DNA from: an uncultured Rikenellaceae bacterium
GTDB taxonomy: Bacteria > Bacteroidota > Bacteroidia > Bacteroidales > Rikenellaceae
Length of the DNA stretch: 64,000 nucleotides
Assembly (NCBI GenBank): GCA_944321925.1
Contig: CALUND010000002.1
Location: 1 to 64,000, forward strand
Reading direction: 5' to 3'
Shown here: positions 8,516-16,724 of the stretch, piece after piece
Position numbering within the stretch: position 1 is the first letter of the stretch
Layout of the letters: every line of letters starts with the position of its first letter
The notes under the pieces: generated by a model
The model's input: only the letters and a program-made list of their open reading frames with translations
Told to the model about the DNA's origin: nothing
Databases searched by the model: none
Program-made: the position numbers and the translations under genes

Positions 8516-9823
8516 ATGGGAATGATCTGGAACAAAAGCAAAGAGTGCATGAGCCGGGACGAGATGTCCGACCTGCAGGGGAAACGGCTGCACAAACTCG
8601 TAGAGCTTGTTTATCATAACGTCCCCTTTTACCGGGAGAAGATGCAGGAATTAGATCTGATCCCCGATGACATCAAGACCATCGAAGATATCAGAAAACT
8701 GCCCTTTACCACCAAACAGGATCTTCGTGACAACTATCCCACGGGACTCCAGGCGGCCGCACAGTCCGAGATCGTCAGGGTCCACGCATCTTCCGGAACA
8801 ACCGGCAATCCGACCATCGTCGGTTATACCCGCCGCGACCTGGATATCTGGAGCGAGAGCTCTGCCCGGGCATTCACTGCCTACGGCGTGACCCGTGACG
8901 ACATCTTCTCCGTGGGCTATGGCTACGGTCTGTTTACCGGAGGGCTGGGTGCACACTACGGCGTCGAACATGTGGGCGCAACGGTCATACCTACCTCCAC
9001 CGGAAATACCGATAAGCACCTCCGACTGTTGAGGGATCTCAAGATTACGGGAATCGCATGCACGCCCTCCTATGCACTCTATCTGGCTGAAGCAATGGAA
9101 CGAAACGGCATGACGAAAAAGGATATTCACCTCAAAATCGGTGCGTTCGGAGCAGAGCCCTGGACCGAAAACATGCGGGACGAGATCGAATCGAGACTCG
9201 GACTCCAGGCCTACAATCTCTATGGACTCAGTGAGATCATCGGTCCGGGTGTGTCCTATGAGTGCTGCTGCAAAAATGGGTCCCACATATCCGAAGACCA
9301 TTTCTACCCCGAAATCATCAACCCCGATACCCTGGAACCCCTCCCATACGGGACCACGGGGGAACTGGTGTTCACGACGCTTACCAAAACCGGTATGCCG
9401 TTGCTCCGCTACAGAACCAAGGATTTGACGTCGCTCATCAACGAGAAATGTGAATGCGGCCGAACGAATGTCCGAATGACGCGAATCATCGGCCGATGCG
9501 ATGACATGTTGATCATTCGGGGAATCAATGTATTCCCGTCGCAGGTGGAGAGCGTCATTCTCGAAATGCCCGAATTCGAACCGGCCTATATGCTGGTTGT
9601 CGACCGAATCAACAGCCTCGATACCCTGCAGGTACAGGTCGAGGTGAGAAAAGACTTCTTCAGCGACGAACTCGGAGCCATGCTCCAACTGCGCAAAAGA
9701 CTTGCCGATAAATTGAAGAGCGTGCTCTCCATCAGCGCCGACGTCAGACTGATGGAACCCAATTCGATTCCCAGATCCGAAGGGAAAAGCGTAAGAGTGA
9801 TCGACAAGAGACAATTAAAATAA
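8516..9823 (+). CDS. paaK: Phenylacetate-CoA ligase (aryl-CoA ligase/synthetase)
   Basis: A 435-residue adenylate-forming enzyme. The N-terminus MIWNKSKECMSRDEM is typical of PaaK. The ATP loop is HASSGTTGNPTIVGYT (about residues 95-110), followed by YNLYGLSEIIGPG, the YRTKDLT motif, and the hinge and C-terminal domain starting at RIIGRCDDMLIIRGINVFP. It forms aryl-acetyl-CoA from aryl-acetate and ATP, or in fermenters runs the other way to recover ATP from the aryl-acetyl-CoA made by IorAB. The ATG at 8516 was chosen (8522 also possible); a GTG at 8450 is in frame but adds an unconserved segment. Confidence 0.92.
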   Translation: MGMIWNKSKECMSRDEMSDLQGKRLHKLVELVYHNVPFYREKMQELDLIPDDIKTIEDIRKLPFTTKQDLRDNYPTGLQAAAQSEIVRVHASSGTTGNPTIVGYTRRDLDIWSESSARAFTAYGVTRDDIFSVGYGYGLFTGGLGAHYGVEHVGATVIPTSTGNTDKHLRLLRDLKITGIACTPSYALYLAEAMERNGMTKKDIHLKIGAFGAEPWTENMRDEIESRLGLQAYNLYGLSEIIGPGVSYECCCKNGSHISEDHFYPEIINPDTLEPLPYGTTGELVFTTLTKTGMPLLRYRTKDLTSLINEKCECGRTNVRMTRIIGRCDDMLIIRGINVFPSQVESVILEMPEFEPAYMLVVDRINSLDTLQVQVEVRKDFFSDELGAMLQLRKRLADKLKSVLSISADVRLMEPNSIPRSEGKSVRVIDKRQLK

Positions 9824-9830
9824 TTTGACT

Positions 9831-10232
9831 ATGACTATCAAGCAGATTTCGGTTTTTTTGGAAAACAAGAGCGGTCGGCTGAATGAAGTGGCCCGCGTTT
9901 TGGCTGCCAACAACATCAATATGCTGGCGTTCTGCATAGCGGAAACAACGGATTTCGGACTTATGCGACTGATTGTCCAGGAGGTGGACAAAGCCGTGAA
10001 GGTGCTTCGCGATGCCGGGTTTGCGGTAATTCTTACCGATGTGATCGCTATCCATTGTCAGAATCAACCCGGAGCTTTGTCGAAGATTCTGGAAAGTCTG
10101 GCCGAGGAGCATATCTTCATCGAATACATGTATGCCTTCGCGCAGTCGGAAAGGGCCGATGTGATTATCAATCCGAACGACCTGGAGAAATGTCTCCAAC
10201 TGCTGAAGGAGAAACATCCAGACATCTTATAA
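9831..10232 (+). CDS. Tandem ACT-domain protein
   Basis: A 133-residue protein made of two ACT domains: residues 1-65 (IKQISVFLENKSGRLNEVAR) and 70-133 (AIHCQNQPGALSKILESLAE). Small tandem-ACT proteins follow iorAB/paaK operons in many anaerobes and probably bind amino acids to sense the aromatic pool. The gene starts 7 bp after paaK and is the last of the aryl-acid operon. No DNA-binding or catalytic domain is attached. Start is the ATG at 9831. Confidence 0.88.
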   Translation: MTIKQISVFLENKSGRLNEVARVLAANNINMLAFCIAETTDFGLMRLIVQEVDKAVKVLRDAGFAVILTDVIAIHCQNQPGALSKILESLAEEHIFIEYMYAFAQSERADVIINPNDLEKCLQLLKEKHPDIL

Positions 10233-10292
10233 AAAGACTGGAGGAAAACGGTACCTGTCTGAGAAGAAAACTCTCCCTCAACAGTTCGAAAG

Positions 10293-10338
10293 CAAAAAAG
10301 AGAAAGGGCCACAATATCTCAGCATTGCGGCCCTTTCT
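10293..10338 (-). terminator. Intrinsic terminator of the LRR lipoprotein operon
   Basis: AGAAAGGGCC (10301-10310) pairs with GGCCCTTTCT (10329-10338). On the minus strand the hairpin is followed by a T-tract (plus-strand AAAAAA at 10294-10299). It lies 22 bp past the end of the LRR gene and may also stop the converging aryl-acid operon. Confidence 0.8.
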
Positions 10339-10359
10339 CATACAGACAGACTGCGCGGA

Positions 10360-12195
10360 TCACTCGGTTACATAGACCGTAGAAGCATCCTTCGTATAAC
10401 AAGGCAGAATGCCCGTGCCGCCGAGAAAATAGGTTGCATCCGGATCGAAACCGTTCCACACAACGATCTCTGCCAGTTGATTGTTCTCTGCGCTCAAACG
10501 GGTCAACCCATGCCCCGACGTAGATAACGCCGGAGAAAATCCCGACAAATCGAGCCTGCCCGAAAGTTGGTTTCCGCTCACCCGCAACTCCCACAACCGA
10601 TGGATATCACCCAACGCCAGGGAGGTGAGCTGATTGTCCCGGCAATAGAGTCCGCCCAGGTAGATGCAGACACTCACATCCAACGAAGAGAGACGATTGT
10701 TGTCGATCTCCAACCAGTGCAGATAGGTCTGACGACTCAGATCGATCTGCTCGATCAGGTTGTTGTTGAGCTTCATGTAGAGATAGGGCTTTCCGGCCTG
10801 TTCGCTCTGGTCGTTGGGGTGTTGCGTATCGAACGTCTTGTCGCCCATATCGATCGTCGAGATCCGATTGTTTTGAGCCAACAGATAACCCAGTTTCGTT
10901 TGACTCAGATCGAGCGCTCCGATCTGATTGTCGGCGCAATTCAGATAGACCAATTCGGTATTGGAGGTCAAATCCAACTCCGAGATCGAATTGTACTGGC
11001 AAGACAGCGTATCGATCTTCGGACATTTCGTCACATCGAGCACCGTCAGGCTGTTGTGGCAACAATTCAACGACGTAAGCAGCGGGTTCCCCGACAGATC
11101 GAGCGAAGCAATCTTGGGATTGCCGTACGTAACCAACCGACGCAACTTCGGATTGTGCGTCACATCGAGCGATGACAGTCCGAATCCGGGATAGTTGCTG
11201 CTGGTGACATCCAACTCCTCCAGCTCCGGATTCTGGCTCAAATCGAGCTCCTCGACCGGCGTCAGATCGTGCCACCGCGTATGGCAGCAATATCCCATAT
11301 TGAGTTTTCGCAACTTCGGATTGTGCGTCACATCGAGCGACGAAATATTCAAATAGTAAACTTCCAACTCTTCGAGTTTCGGATTCTGCGTTACATCGAT
11401 CTCCGTAATCCCATCGCTATCCGCCTCCATCGAGCCGCTATTCATGCTGCAGGAGAAAATAACAAGTTCCGGATTGTGCGTCACATCAATCTCCCGAAGC
11501 CGATTGCTGCTGCAATTCAACACCTGCAGTTCGGAAAGCGCCGAAACATCGAGCGATGCAATCCGATTGCTTTGACAATACAGTCTCTTCAAGGCACTGT
11601 TCTTCGAAACGTCGAGCGATGTCAAACTGTTCATCGAACAATCGAGTTGCTCAAGCGATGTAAAATACTCGATCCCCTGCAACGAAGCGATTCCCTTCGA
11701 GCTGATATTCAACTCCCTGACTGCCTGAGCCTCCGATACCTGCAACTGTCCGTCGTTGTTGGTGTCGTAAAAGAGTGCCAAAGCACCGAATTTCGCATCT
11801 TCGAAGGTTATCACCCGGTCCAACGAAGGCTCGTCCGTAACCGTAACGGTACAGAACACCTGAAGCACGGGACGAACTTTGAGCGTAGCCGTAACAATAG
11901 CTTCGCCCTTCTGCAACGCCTGAACCTGACCCGATTCGTCTACCGTAACCACCTGCTTATCCGAACTCGACCATGCCACATCGGTCGATTCGGTCGTATT
12001 GGCCGGAGTGATCTCGACGGTAAGCCGACTGCTCTCACCGACTTCAAGCGAAAGCGTTTCCTCCATCGAAATCGAGCGGATCGGTATCTCCATCGACTCT
12101 TTCCCGCACGCCGTGGCGAGCAAGAATACCAACGGAAACGCCCAAAACGAAATGACTTTTCTCACGGCAAAAATCGTTTGAAACATCGATTTCAT
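10360..12195 (-). CDS. Surface lipoprotein with Ig-like and leucine-rich repeats, B12-regulated operon
   Basis: A 611-residue predicted outer-membrane lipoprotein. The signal peptide ends in a lipobox LLATAC. Residues about 35-115 are a bacterial Ig-like (BIG2) domain (AWSSSDKQVVTVDESG). From about 135 a long run of leucine-rich repeats follows, roughly 21 residues each, of the form L-x-x-LDVTHNPKL-x-x-L. The C-terminus ends in a short cap around WNGFDPDATYFLGGTG. LRR domains of this type bind proteins or ligands at the cell surface. The start is 16 bp after the end of the BtuG-like gene, so both lie behind the cobalamin riboswitch at 14.08-14.28 kb. A role in cobalamin capture is inferred from that alone. 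Start is the ATG at 12195. Confidence 0.88.
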   Translation of the reverse strand: MKSMFQTIFAVRKVISFWAFPLVFLLATACGKESMEIPIRSISMEETLSLEVGESSRLTVEITPANTTESTDVAWSSSDKQVVTVDESGQVQALQKGEAIVTATLKVRPVLQVFCTVTVTDEPSLDRVITFEDAKFGALALFYDTNNDGQLQVSEAQAVRELNISSKGIASLQGIEYFTSLEQLDCSMNSLTSLDVSKNSALKRLYCQSNRIASLDVSALSELQVLNCSSNRLREIDVTHNPELVIFSCSMNSGSMEADSDGITEIDVTQNPKLEELEVYYLNISSLDVTHNPKLRKLNMGYCCHTRWHDLTPVEELDLSQNPELEELDVTSSNYPGFGLSSLDVTHNPKLRRLVTYGNPKIASLDLSGNPLLTSLNCCHNSLTVLDVTKCPKIDTLSCQYNSISELDLTSNTELVYLNCADNQIGALDLSQTKLGYLLAQNNRISTIDMGDKTFDTQHPNDQSEQAGKPYLYMKLNNNLIEQIDLSRQTYLHWLEIDNNRLSSLDVSVCIYLGGLYCRDNQLTSLALGDIHRLWELRVSGNQLSGRLDLSGFSPALSTSGHGLTRLSAENNQLAEIVVWNGFDPDATYFLGGTGILPCYTKDASTVYVTE

Positions 12196-12211
12196 AACCT
12201 CGCTACGCACG

Positions 12212-13939
12212 CTATTCGCCGAAACGATCCGTGGAGGTCACATTACCGTCACCCGTTACCGTATAGACATCCTCCAGCTGCTTGCCTGTCGCGATATCGA
12301 ACACGGCAATCTTGGAGGAGAAATAATCGGTAGTCGGGATGTAAAGACGACCATCGCGATCAGTTCCGAGATAACCGTTAACAACCGTATTGACACCCGT
12401 CACATCGCCCGAAGTAACGAACAGAGAGGTCGTCCCGGTCGAATAATCGTACCGATAGATGGTGAAGGGCCCGTAACCTCCGGTGGCAAAGAAAATGTCG
12501 TCCGAAGTCAACGACGCACAACTCCGGCTGCCCGAAAGACCCGAGCCAATATCGACACGATTATTATCCACCAAAATATCGGTCTGAGAAATCACCGAAA
12601 GAGTTTCGGGATCGATGGCTACGACCTGCGAGGCCGTCGTCAAAACCGGAGACCACAACCAGGCGGATGAAGATTTATCGGCTTTACCGGCAAGCAACAT
12701 ATAAACATTACCGTCGCGGCCGAGCACAATATCCGACACCTGACAATCGGGATCGATCTCGATGGTCTTCACCACCTGGTCCGTCGTACCATCGATCACC
12801 TGCAATTTACTGCCACATCCGGCAAACGCCTTGTCTCCCACTCGAAGCATCCGCGACCAGCAGGGACCGTCCACACCCAGCGCACCCGAGGTTCCCTCAA
12901 TGGCCTCAGACAAAGTCTTATTCTCCATGTCGAGTACCCGAATACCGCTCATATTACCGGCTGCATTATAACCGATATAAGCCTTATTCTCATTGACAAC
13001 CAACAAATTATAAATATCGCCAAGCATCGTTGTGTTGAAATTCTGCGCTGTGATGATCGCCTCGTTTTTCAGGGTCGACGCGTCGCAAATCACAACCTGG
13101 GCCCGCTCGGAGGCAGAGTTCGGAGTCATCAGGTAGAGCTTGCCTCCGTAATAGCAGACATCGTTCACCCCGCCGACTCCCACAGAAGTTCCATTGACGG
13201 TAGAGTAGAGTTCGCTCGGATAGAACGACCCCGCATAGCTATAAAACGAGAGTGCAGGCGTGGTCGTACCGTAGAAAAGCACACCCCCATCGGCAAAAGC
13301 ACCCTTCATCTCGACAGTAACCGAAACCGCTGCCGTGAAAAGATCCTCGTTAGCCGCCGTCACCGAAACGACGACCGAACCGGCTGTCGTCGGAACCAAC
13401 GTCAACGTGTCGGTGGTGTTACCGGTAACTGCGGTATCGCTCACCGTCCAGCTATAACCGTTCTCGACAACACCCGTGCACAACGCCGTAAAACGCAGCG
13501 TATCTCCGCCACCCGGCGTAAGAGTCACCGCAAGGCTGCCGCCATCGGATAGCGTCTCTCCGTTGCAGGTAAGCCCACTGAAAACCGGAAGCGCGGCAAC
13601 AACCTGAACTACGCCTGCTTCCTGCTTCGTCTGTGTCCCCGCTGCATTCGTCAAAACAACCTCCACCCGGTAGCTGCCACGCTCCGATGCAGTGAAGGAA
13701 AAGCTCGATGCCGTCCCTTTCTCCTCGCCGTCGACAAGCCAAGAATAGGAAAGCCCCTCCGAATTATCACTCTTGACCGTAAAAACAAGAGGTTGATCCA
13801 CCGGAATTTGTAATGAAGACTCCGAAAGAGAGCCCGAGGTTTCGATGCCCGTAATAACCGGAGCAGGCACCGCGTCGTCGTTCTTCGTGCAAGAAAAAAG
13901 TACCGTGGCAAAGAACAGACTCAACAACAGTTTTTTCAT
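12212..13939 (-). CDS. BtuG-like surface lipoprotein: PKD-like domains plus DUF5074/YncE propeller
   Basis: A 575-residue lipoprotein with a signal peptide ending LFSCTKN. Two Ig/PKD-like domains cover about residues 25-215 (YSWLVDGEEKGTASSFSF; YSWTVSDTAVTGNTTDTL). From about 225 a seven-bladed-type propeller follows, with repeated GG-x-YLM, VIDG and DGNVYML units. This is the DUF5074/YncE type seen in BtuG, the surface B12-binding protein of Bacteroides. The gene is directly behind a cobalamin riboswitch, which supports a role in corrinoid capture. No btuB is adjacent here, and the N-terminal double PKD module makes it longer than the second copy at 29.2-30.3 kb. Confidence 0.85.
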   Translation of the reverse strand: MKKLLLSLFFATVLFSCTKNDDAVPAPVITGIETSGSLSESSLQIPVDQPLVFTVKSDNSEGLSYSWLVDGEEKGTASSFSFTASERGSYRVEVVLTNAAGTQTKQEAGVVQVVAALPVFSGLTCNGETLSDGGSLAVTLTPGGGDTLRFTALCTGVVENGYSWTVSDTAVTGNTTDTLTLVPTTAGSVVVSVTAANEDLFTAAVSVTVEMKGAFADGGVLFYGTTTPALSFYSYAGSFYPSELYSTVNGTSVGVGGVNDVCYYGGKLYLMTPNSASERAQVVICDASTLKNEAIITAQNFNTTMLGDIYNLLVVNENKAYIGYNAAGNMSGIRVLDMENKTLSEAIEGTSGALGVDGPCWSRMLRVGDKAFAGCGSKLQVIDGTTDQVVKTIEIDPDCQVSDIVLGRDGNVYMLLAGKADKSSSAWLWSPVLTTASQVVAIDPETLSVISQTDILVDNNRVDIGSGLSGSRSCASLTSDDIFFATGGYGPFTIYRYDYSTGTTSLFVTSGDVTGVNTVVNGYLGTDRDGRLYIPTTDYFSSKIAVFDIATGKQLEDVYTVTGDGNVTSTDRFGE

Positions 13940-14084
13940 CGCTGTGAAATTTAAAATTAATAAAACTGATTTTTCATCCCGATTTCACAGCATGCAAGAA
14001 TGCATCGGAAAAGACCTCGCAGAAAATCGATCGCTCAGGACTTACTACCCATACACCGCAGGCACGTAAAATCGATATGGCAAG

Positions 14085-14282
14085 GCAGGTCTTCTGACTC
14101 GTTCCTGTTTTAAAGCCTTCCCGGCGACAGCAACACCAGTGGCATCGTTTTAAAACTTTTTGACTCCGAAAAGAGGCGGACAAGCCCCTCTCCGAGTAGG
14201 AACATACAGCAGCGGTAACTGTTGCCGGATCACACGGCATTCCCTATTAATCCCTGACGGTTCGAAACCCTCCGGGAACCAT
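14085..14282 (-). ncRNA. Cobalamin riboswitch
   Basis: On the minus strand the conserved parts of the B12 aptamer occur in order: the GGGAATGCCGTGTGATCCGG region, the ACAGTTACCGCTGCTGT arm, the B12 box GCCACTGG (plus strand 14136-14143), AAGGC near 14115 and GTCAGAAGACC near 14088-14098. It lies between a promoter at about 14.29 kb and the BtuG-like gene (start 13939), so high cobalamin should reduce expression of the two downstream surface lipoproteins. Boundaries are approximate. Confidence 0.93.
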
Positions 14283-14290
14283 TGCGGAAG

Positions 14291-14319
14291 CAAAGGTACA
14301 CTTTTTTCCAGAAAGGCAA
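14291..14319 (-). promoter_or_regulatory. Promoter of the riboswitch-controlled lipoprotein operon
   Basis: On the minus strand, TTG (plus 14317-14319), an 18-nt spacer and TACCTTTG (plus 14291-14298) match the Bacteroidetes consensus. Predicted start of transcription is near 14284, just before the aptamer. Confidence 0.6.
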
Positions 14320-14848
14320 CCTTTCCGACAGATTTTTTACCCCCGACAAAACATCGGACTTCCCATACAAACAATGCTCGGGTACTCCTCACGAGCATAA
14401 TGCACTACTTTCCCGCCCTCCCGAAAAACGAATATCCGGACTCAACGCCGCCGGCATCCATTCCGCATAGCAACGGTTCTCCGTAAACCCCTATCCGGGA
14501 AGGATTTCAACGACAATGCGGCAAACTATTTTTATACAAATTCAAACAAATCGACAAAATGTCTTGACAAAGGCTATTCCGAGATTATATATTTGTCCCC
14601 GGAGCGGAACAGTCAATTTTCCGAATCATCCCTATCCGCGCCATCTCAAAAAACAAACAGGGAGCAAGCAAACATCCCTTCCCGAAAAAATTCATATCAC
14701 CATTCGCTTGCAAGTATCGCAACGGTTCGCCTCCGCTTGCCACTCGGTTTCTTGCCGAACAACCCATCCGCATATCGCCATACTGCTCAGACAACCGATT
14801 TCCCTATTCCAAGTCCTCCGAGCCCGATCAATCCCCAAAATCATCCCT
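14299..14848. other. Divergent intergenic region before the phage-like operon
   Basis: Apart from the two promoters noted, I see no gene in this stretch. It is C- and A-rich on the plus strand and its short open frames look non-coding. The plus-strand leader from about 14602 to the first phage-like gene is about 250 nt, long enough to hold regulatory RNA structure, but I found no strong hairpin by eye. Confidence 0.5.
14564..14595 (+). promoter_or_regulatory. Promoter of the phage-like operon
   Basis: TTG at 14564-14566, a 21-nt spacer and TATATTTG at 14588-14595 match the Bacteroidetes housekeeping consensus. It is the only good promoter I see before the structural gene run, which implies that the cluster uses the host housekeeping sigma factor. 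Confidence 0.6.
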
Positions 14849-15088
14849 ATGAACTCCCCAAAGAACAAAAAGACAAAAAACGAAAAAGGCCGCTGTGAAA
14901 ACAAAACCAATGACTGTACAGGTAAAATCGCAACTCAGGTAAAACAATCGCTCGACGAGACACGCAAAATCGTAAAACGATGGATCGACGAACGACAAAA
15001 AAACAAACTTTCGATCTCCCGATTACGCGGGATCGAACACGAACTGACCGACCTGATCCGGGTATTGTCGCATTTCGAATGTCAATAA
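14849..15088 (+). CDS. Small basic protein of the phage-like operon
   Basis: A 79-residue, strongly basic and mostly helical protein starting MNSPKNKKTKNEKG. The C-terminal half (SLDETRKIVKRWIDERQKNK then LRGIEHELTDLIRVLSHFE) looks like an amphipathic helical pair. I recognise no family. It is the first gene after the operon promoter, 43 bp before the tail-chaperone-like gene, and could be a regulator or a scaffold-type protein. The ATG at 14849 is the first in the frame with coding character. Confidence 0.5.
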   Translation: MNSPKNKKTKNEKGRCENKTNDCTGKIATQVKQSLDETRKIVKRWIDERQKNKLSISRLRGIEHELTDLIRVLSHFECQ

Positions 15089-15131
15089 CTTTCCAAGTTA
15101 TAAACACGATTACACATTTTTTCGACAACAA

Positions 15132-16283
15132 ATGAAGCTACTTATAAACAAACAAAGTTACATCTGTCCCGGATACTGGAACGAACTCCCCCTCTCCGAA
15201 GCAATCGCATTGCTCGACCTGCTCGAAAAACAACCCCCGGAAATTCGCCGATACCTCTGTCCAACCACCCAAAACAAAGGAAATCATACCGAAAACCGAC
15301 CCGAAAAAATTGCCGCAAACTCCGCGCAACCCGCTATCGCCTTTCCCGGGGAAGCCGTCCTCGAAAAAAGATCGACAGCCATCCGTCCGGAAAACACGGA
15401 GAAGACTCTCAAGCAAAATTCACACCCGCGCCATACGCCGTGGCCGGAGTCCGACGGAAGGAATGAACCCGATCGAAATCGAGGCCGCATCCCAAAACGA
15501 AACGGAACACCACACTTTCCAACAACCCCCGAAAAATCAATCGGACAGAACCGGGAGAACGAAAAACGACAAAGCACAAAAAAACAGCCGAACGAACCCA
15601 AAACCGAGTACAGATCCGAAACTCTCCTCTCGTGTTGCCGCGACATCATTCACCTCCTGGCAAAAGTTCCGTCAAAGGAGTGCGCACGGATCGATCCCGA
15701 TGAGGCGACGGAGTTCGTACGATCGAGACTGGCGGTATTCACAACGGGACTGCTCGACGAACCGATCTACTTTCCTCAGGGAATCACGTCGTTCCACTGG
15801 AATGGTGAAGAGCTGTTCCTGCCCCGCTTCGGATTCGGGAAAGAGAAAGAATCGGATCGGAACTCCCTTCCAAAACTACCGGCCTACGCCTTCTGCGAAG
15901 CGGTCGATCTTCTGCACGAAAAAGGCATCCGGGCCGCCGCCCGCATCGCAGCGATCCTCTGCCGACCCAAAGGAGAACCCTACATCTCCCGTAAATCGCA
16001 TGAACGAGCTCAACGTATGACAAATTTGCCGATGTCGACAGTCTGGGAACTTTTTTTCCTGCTGGCAAAGACAATCGCCCCTTTGGAACAACTCTTTCTC
16101 AACAAACCCTCCGACGAACGAATCTTAACACTATCCGGCGGCATGAGCTGGAAAGAGTTGCTTTTTATCACGGCCCGAGGAATCCCCTCCGAATGGCAAA
16201 AACTATCCCGAATGGAGTGCGGAGCATTTCTGTTCGCGGCAGAAACCACAGCCCGATATCGCCAAACGGGATTCACCTTTTAA
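15132..16283 (+). CDS. Tail-assembly-chaperone-like phage protein with disordered insert
   Basis: A 383-residue protein. The first 45 residues (INKQSYICPGYWNELPLSEA) resemble the start of tail assembly chaperones in Bacteroidetes siphophages. Residues about 50-155 are a low-complexity, charged, Asn/Pro/Lys/Arg-rich stretch without hydrophobic core. From about 165 a helical domain follows, ending LSGGMSWKELLFITARGIPS. The following small tail-like genes support a tail-morphogenesis role, but the assignment rests on resemblance and position. A tape-measure gene would normally come next and is absent. Confidence 0.55.
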   Translation: MKLLINKQSYICPGYWNELPLSEAIALLDLLEKQPPEIRRYLCPTTQNKGNHTENRPEKIAANSAQPAIAFPGEAVLEKRSTAIRPENTEKTLKQNSHPRHTPWPESDGRNEPDRNRGRIPKRNGTPHFPTTPEKSIGQNRENEKRQSTKKQPNEPKTEYRSETLLSCCRDIIHLLAKVPSKECARIDPDEATEFVRSRLAVFTTGLLDEPIYFPQGITSFHWNGEELFLPRFGFGKEKESDRNSLPKLPAYAFCEAVDLLHEKGIRAAARIAAILCRPKGEPYISRKSHERAQRMTNLPMSTVWELFFLLAKTIAPLEQLFLNKPSDERILTLSGGMSWKELLFITARGIPSEWQKLSRMECGAFLFAAETTARYRQTGFTF

Positions 16284-16291
16284 AAACCGAT

Positions 16292-16705
16292 ATGGACATG
16301 AAACGAAAAGAGTTGATTGATGCCATCGAACAGGCAGCAAAAGAGACCGGATATGCTTTTCATACGGGTGCCCCCGAACGGATGCAAGGATCGCTTCGGA
16401 TCTATCCCGCCGCCTGGCTGATGCCTATCAAACTGACGAAAACCAAGGGCCGAAACGAAGGCTCGATCCGCTATCGAGGCGAACTTTGTCTGCTCCAACT
16501 CGCCAACGATCCCGATGAACGGGAAACACAATGGAGCGAAATGGAGAAAGCCGCGTTCCAAATCGCCGATATCCTGCGAAAAAACAACGCCGTCTTATCC
16601 TGCGAAATCATCAAATGTACTCCGGAAGAGTCGGCTCGCACAACCCACGGCGCAATCTCACTGCTCACCACTTTCGATGCGGAAATGCTTTTCTGCCTCA
16701 ACTAA
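16292..16705 (+). CDS. Small phage-like structural protein, possible tail completion protein
   Basis: A 137-residue soluble protein starting MDMKRKELIDAIEQAAKETG at 16292. The middle has alternating strands (LRIYPAAWLMPIKLTKTKG; IRYRGELCLLQLAN), and the end reads HGAISLLTTFDAEMLFCLN. The fold resembles head-tail or tail-terminator proteins (a helix followed by strands), but no family is certain. It lies 8 bp after the chaperone-like gene and 19 bp before the next tail-type gene. Confidence 0.5.
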   Translation: MDMKRKELIDAIEQAAKETGYAFHTGAPERMQGSLRIYPAAWLMPIKLTKTKGRNEGSIRYRGELCLLQLANDPDERETQWSEMEKAAFQIADILRKNNAVLSCEIIKCTPEESARTTHGAISLLTTFDAEMLFCLN

Positions 16706-16724
16706 ACTTTCTCAACGCAACATC

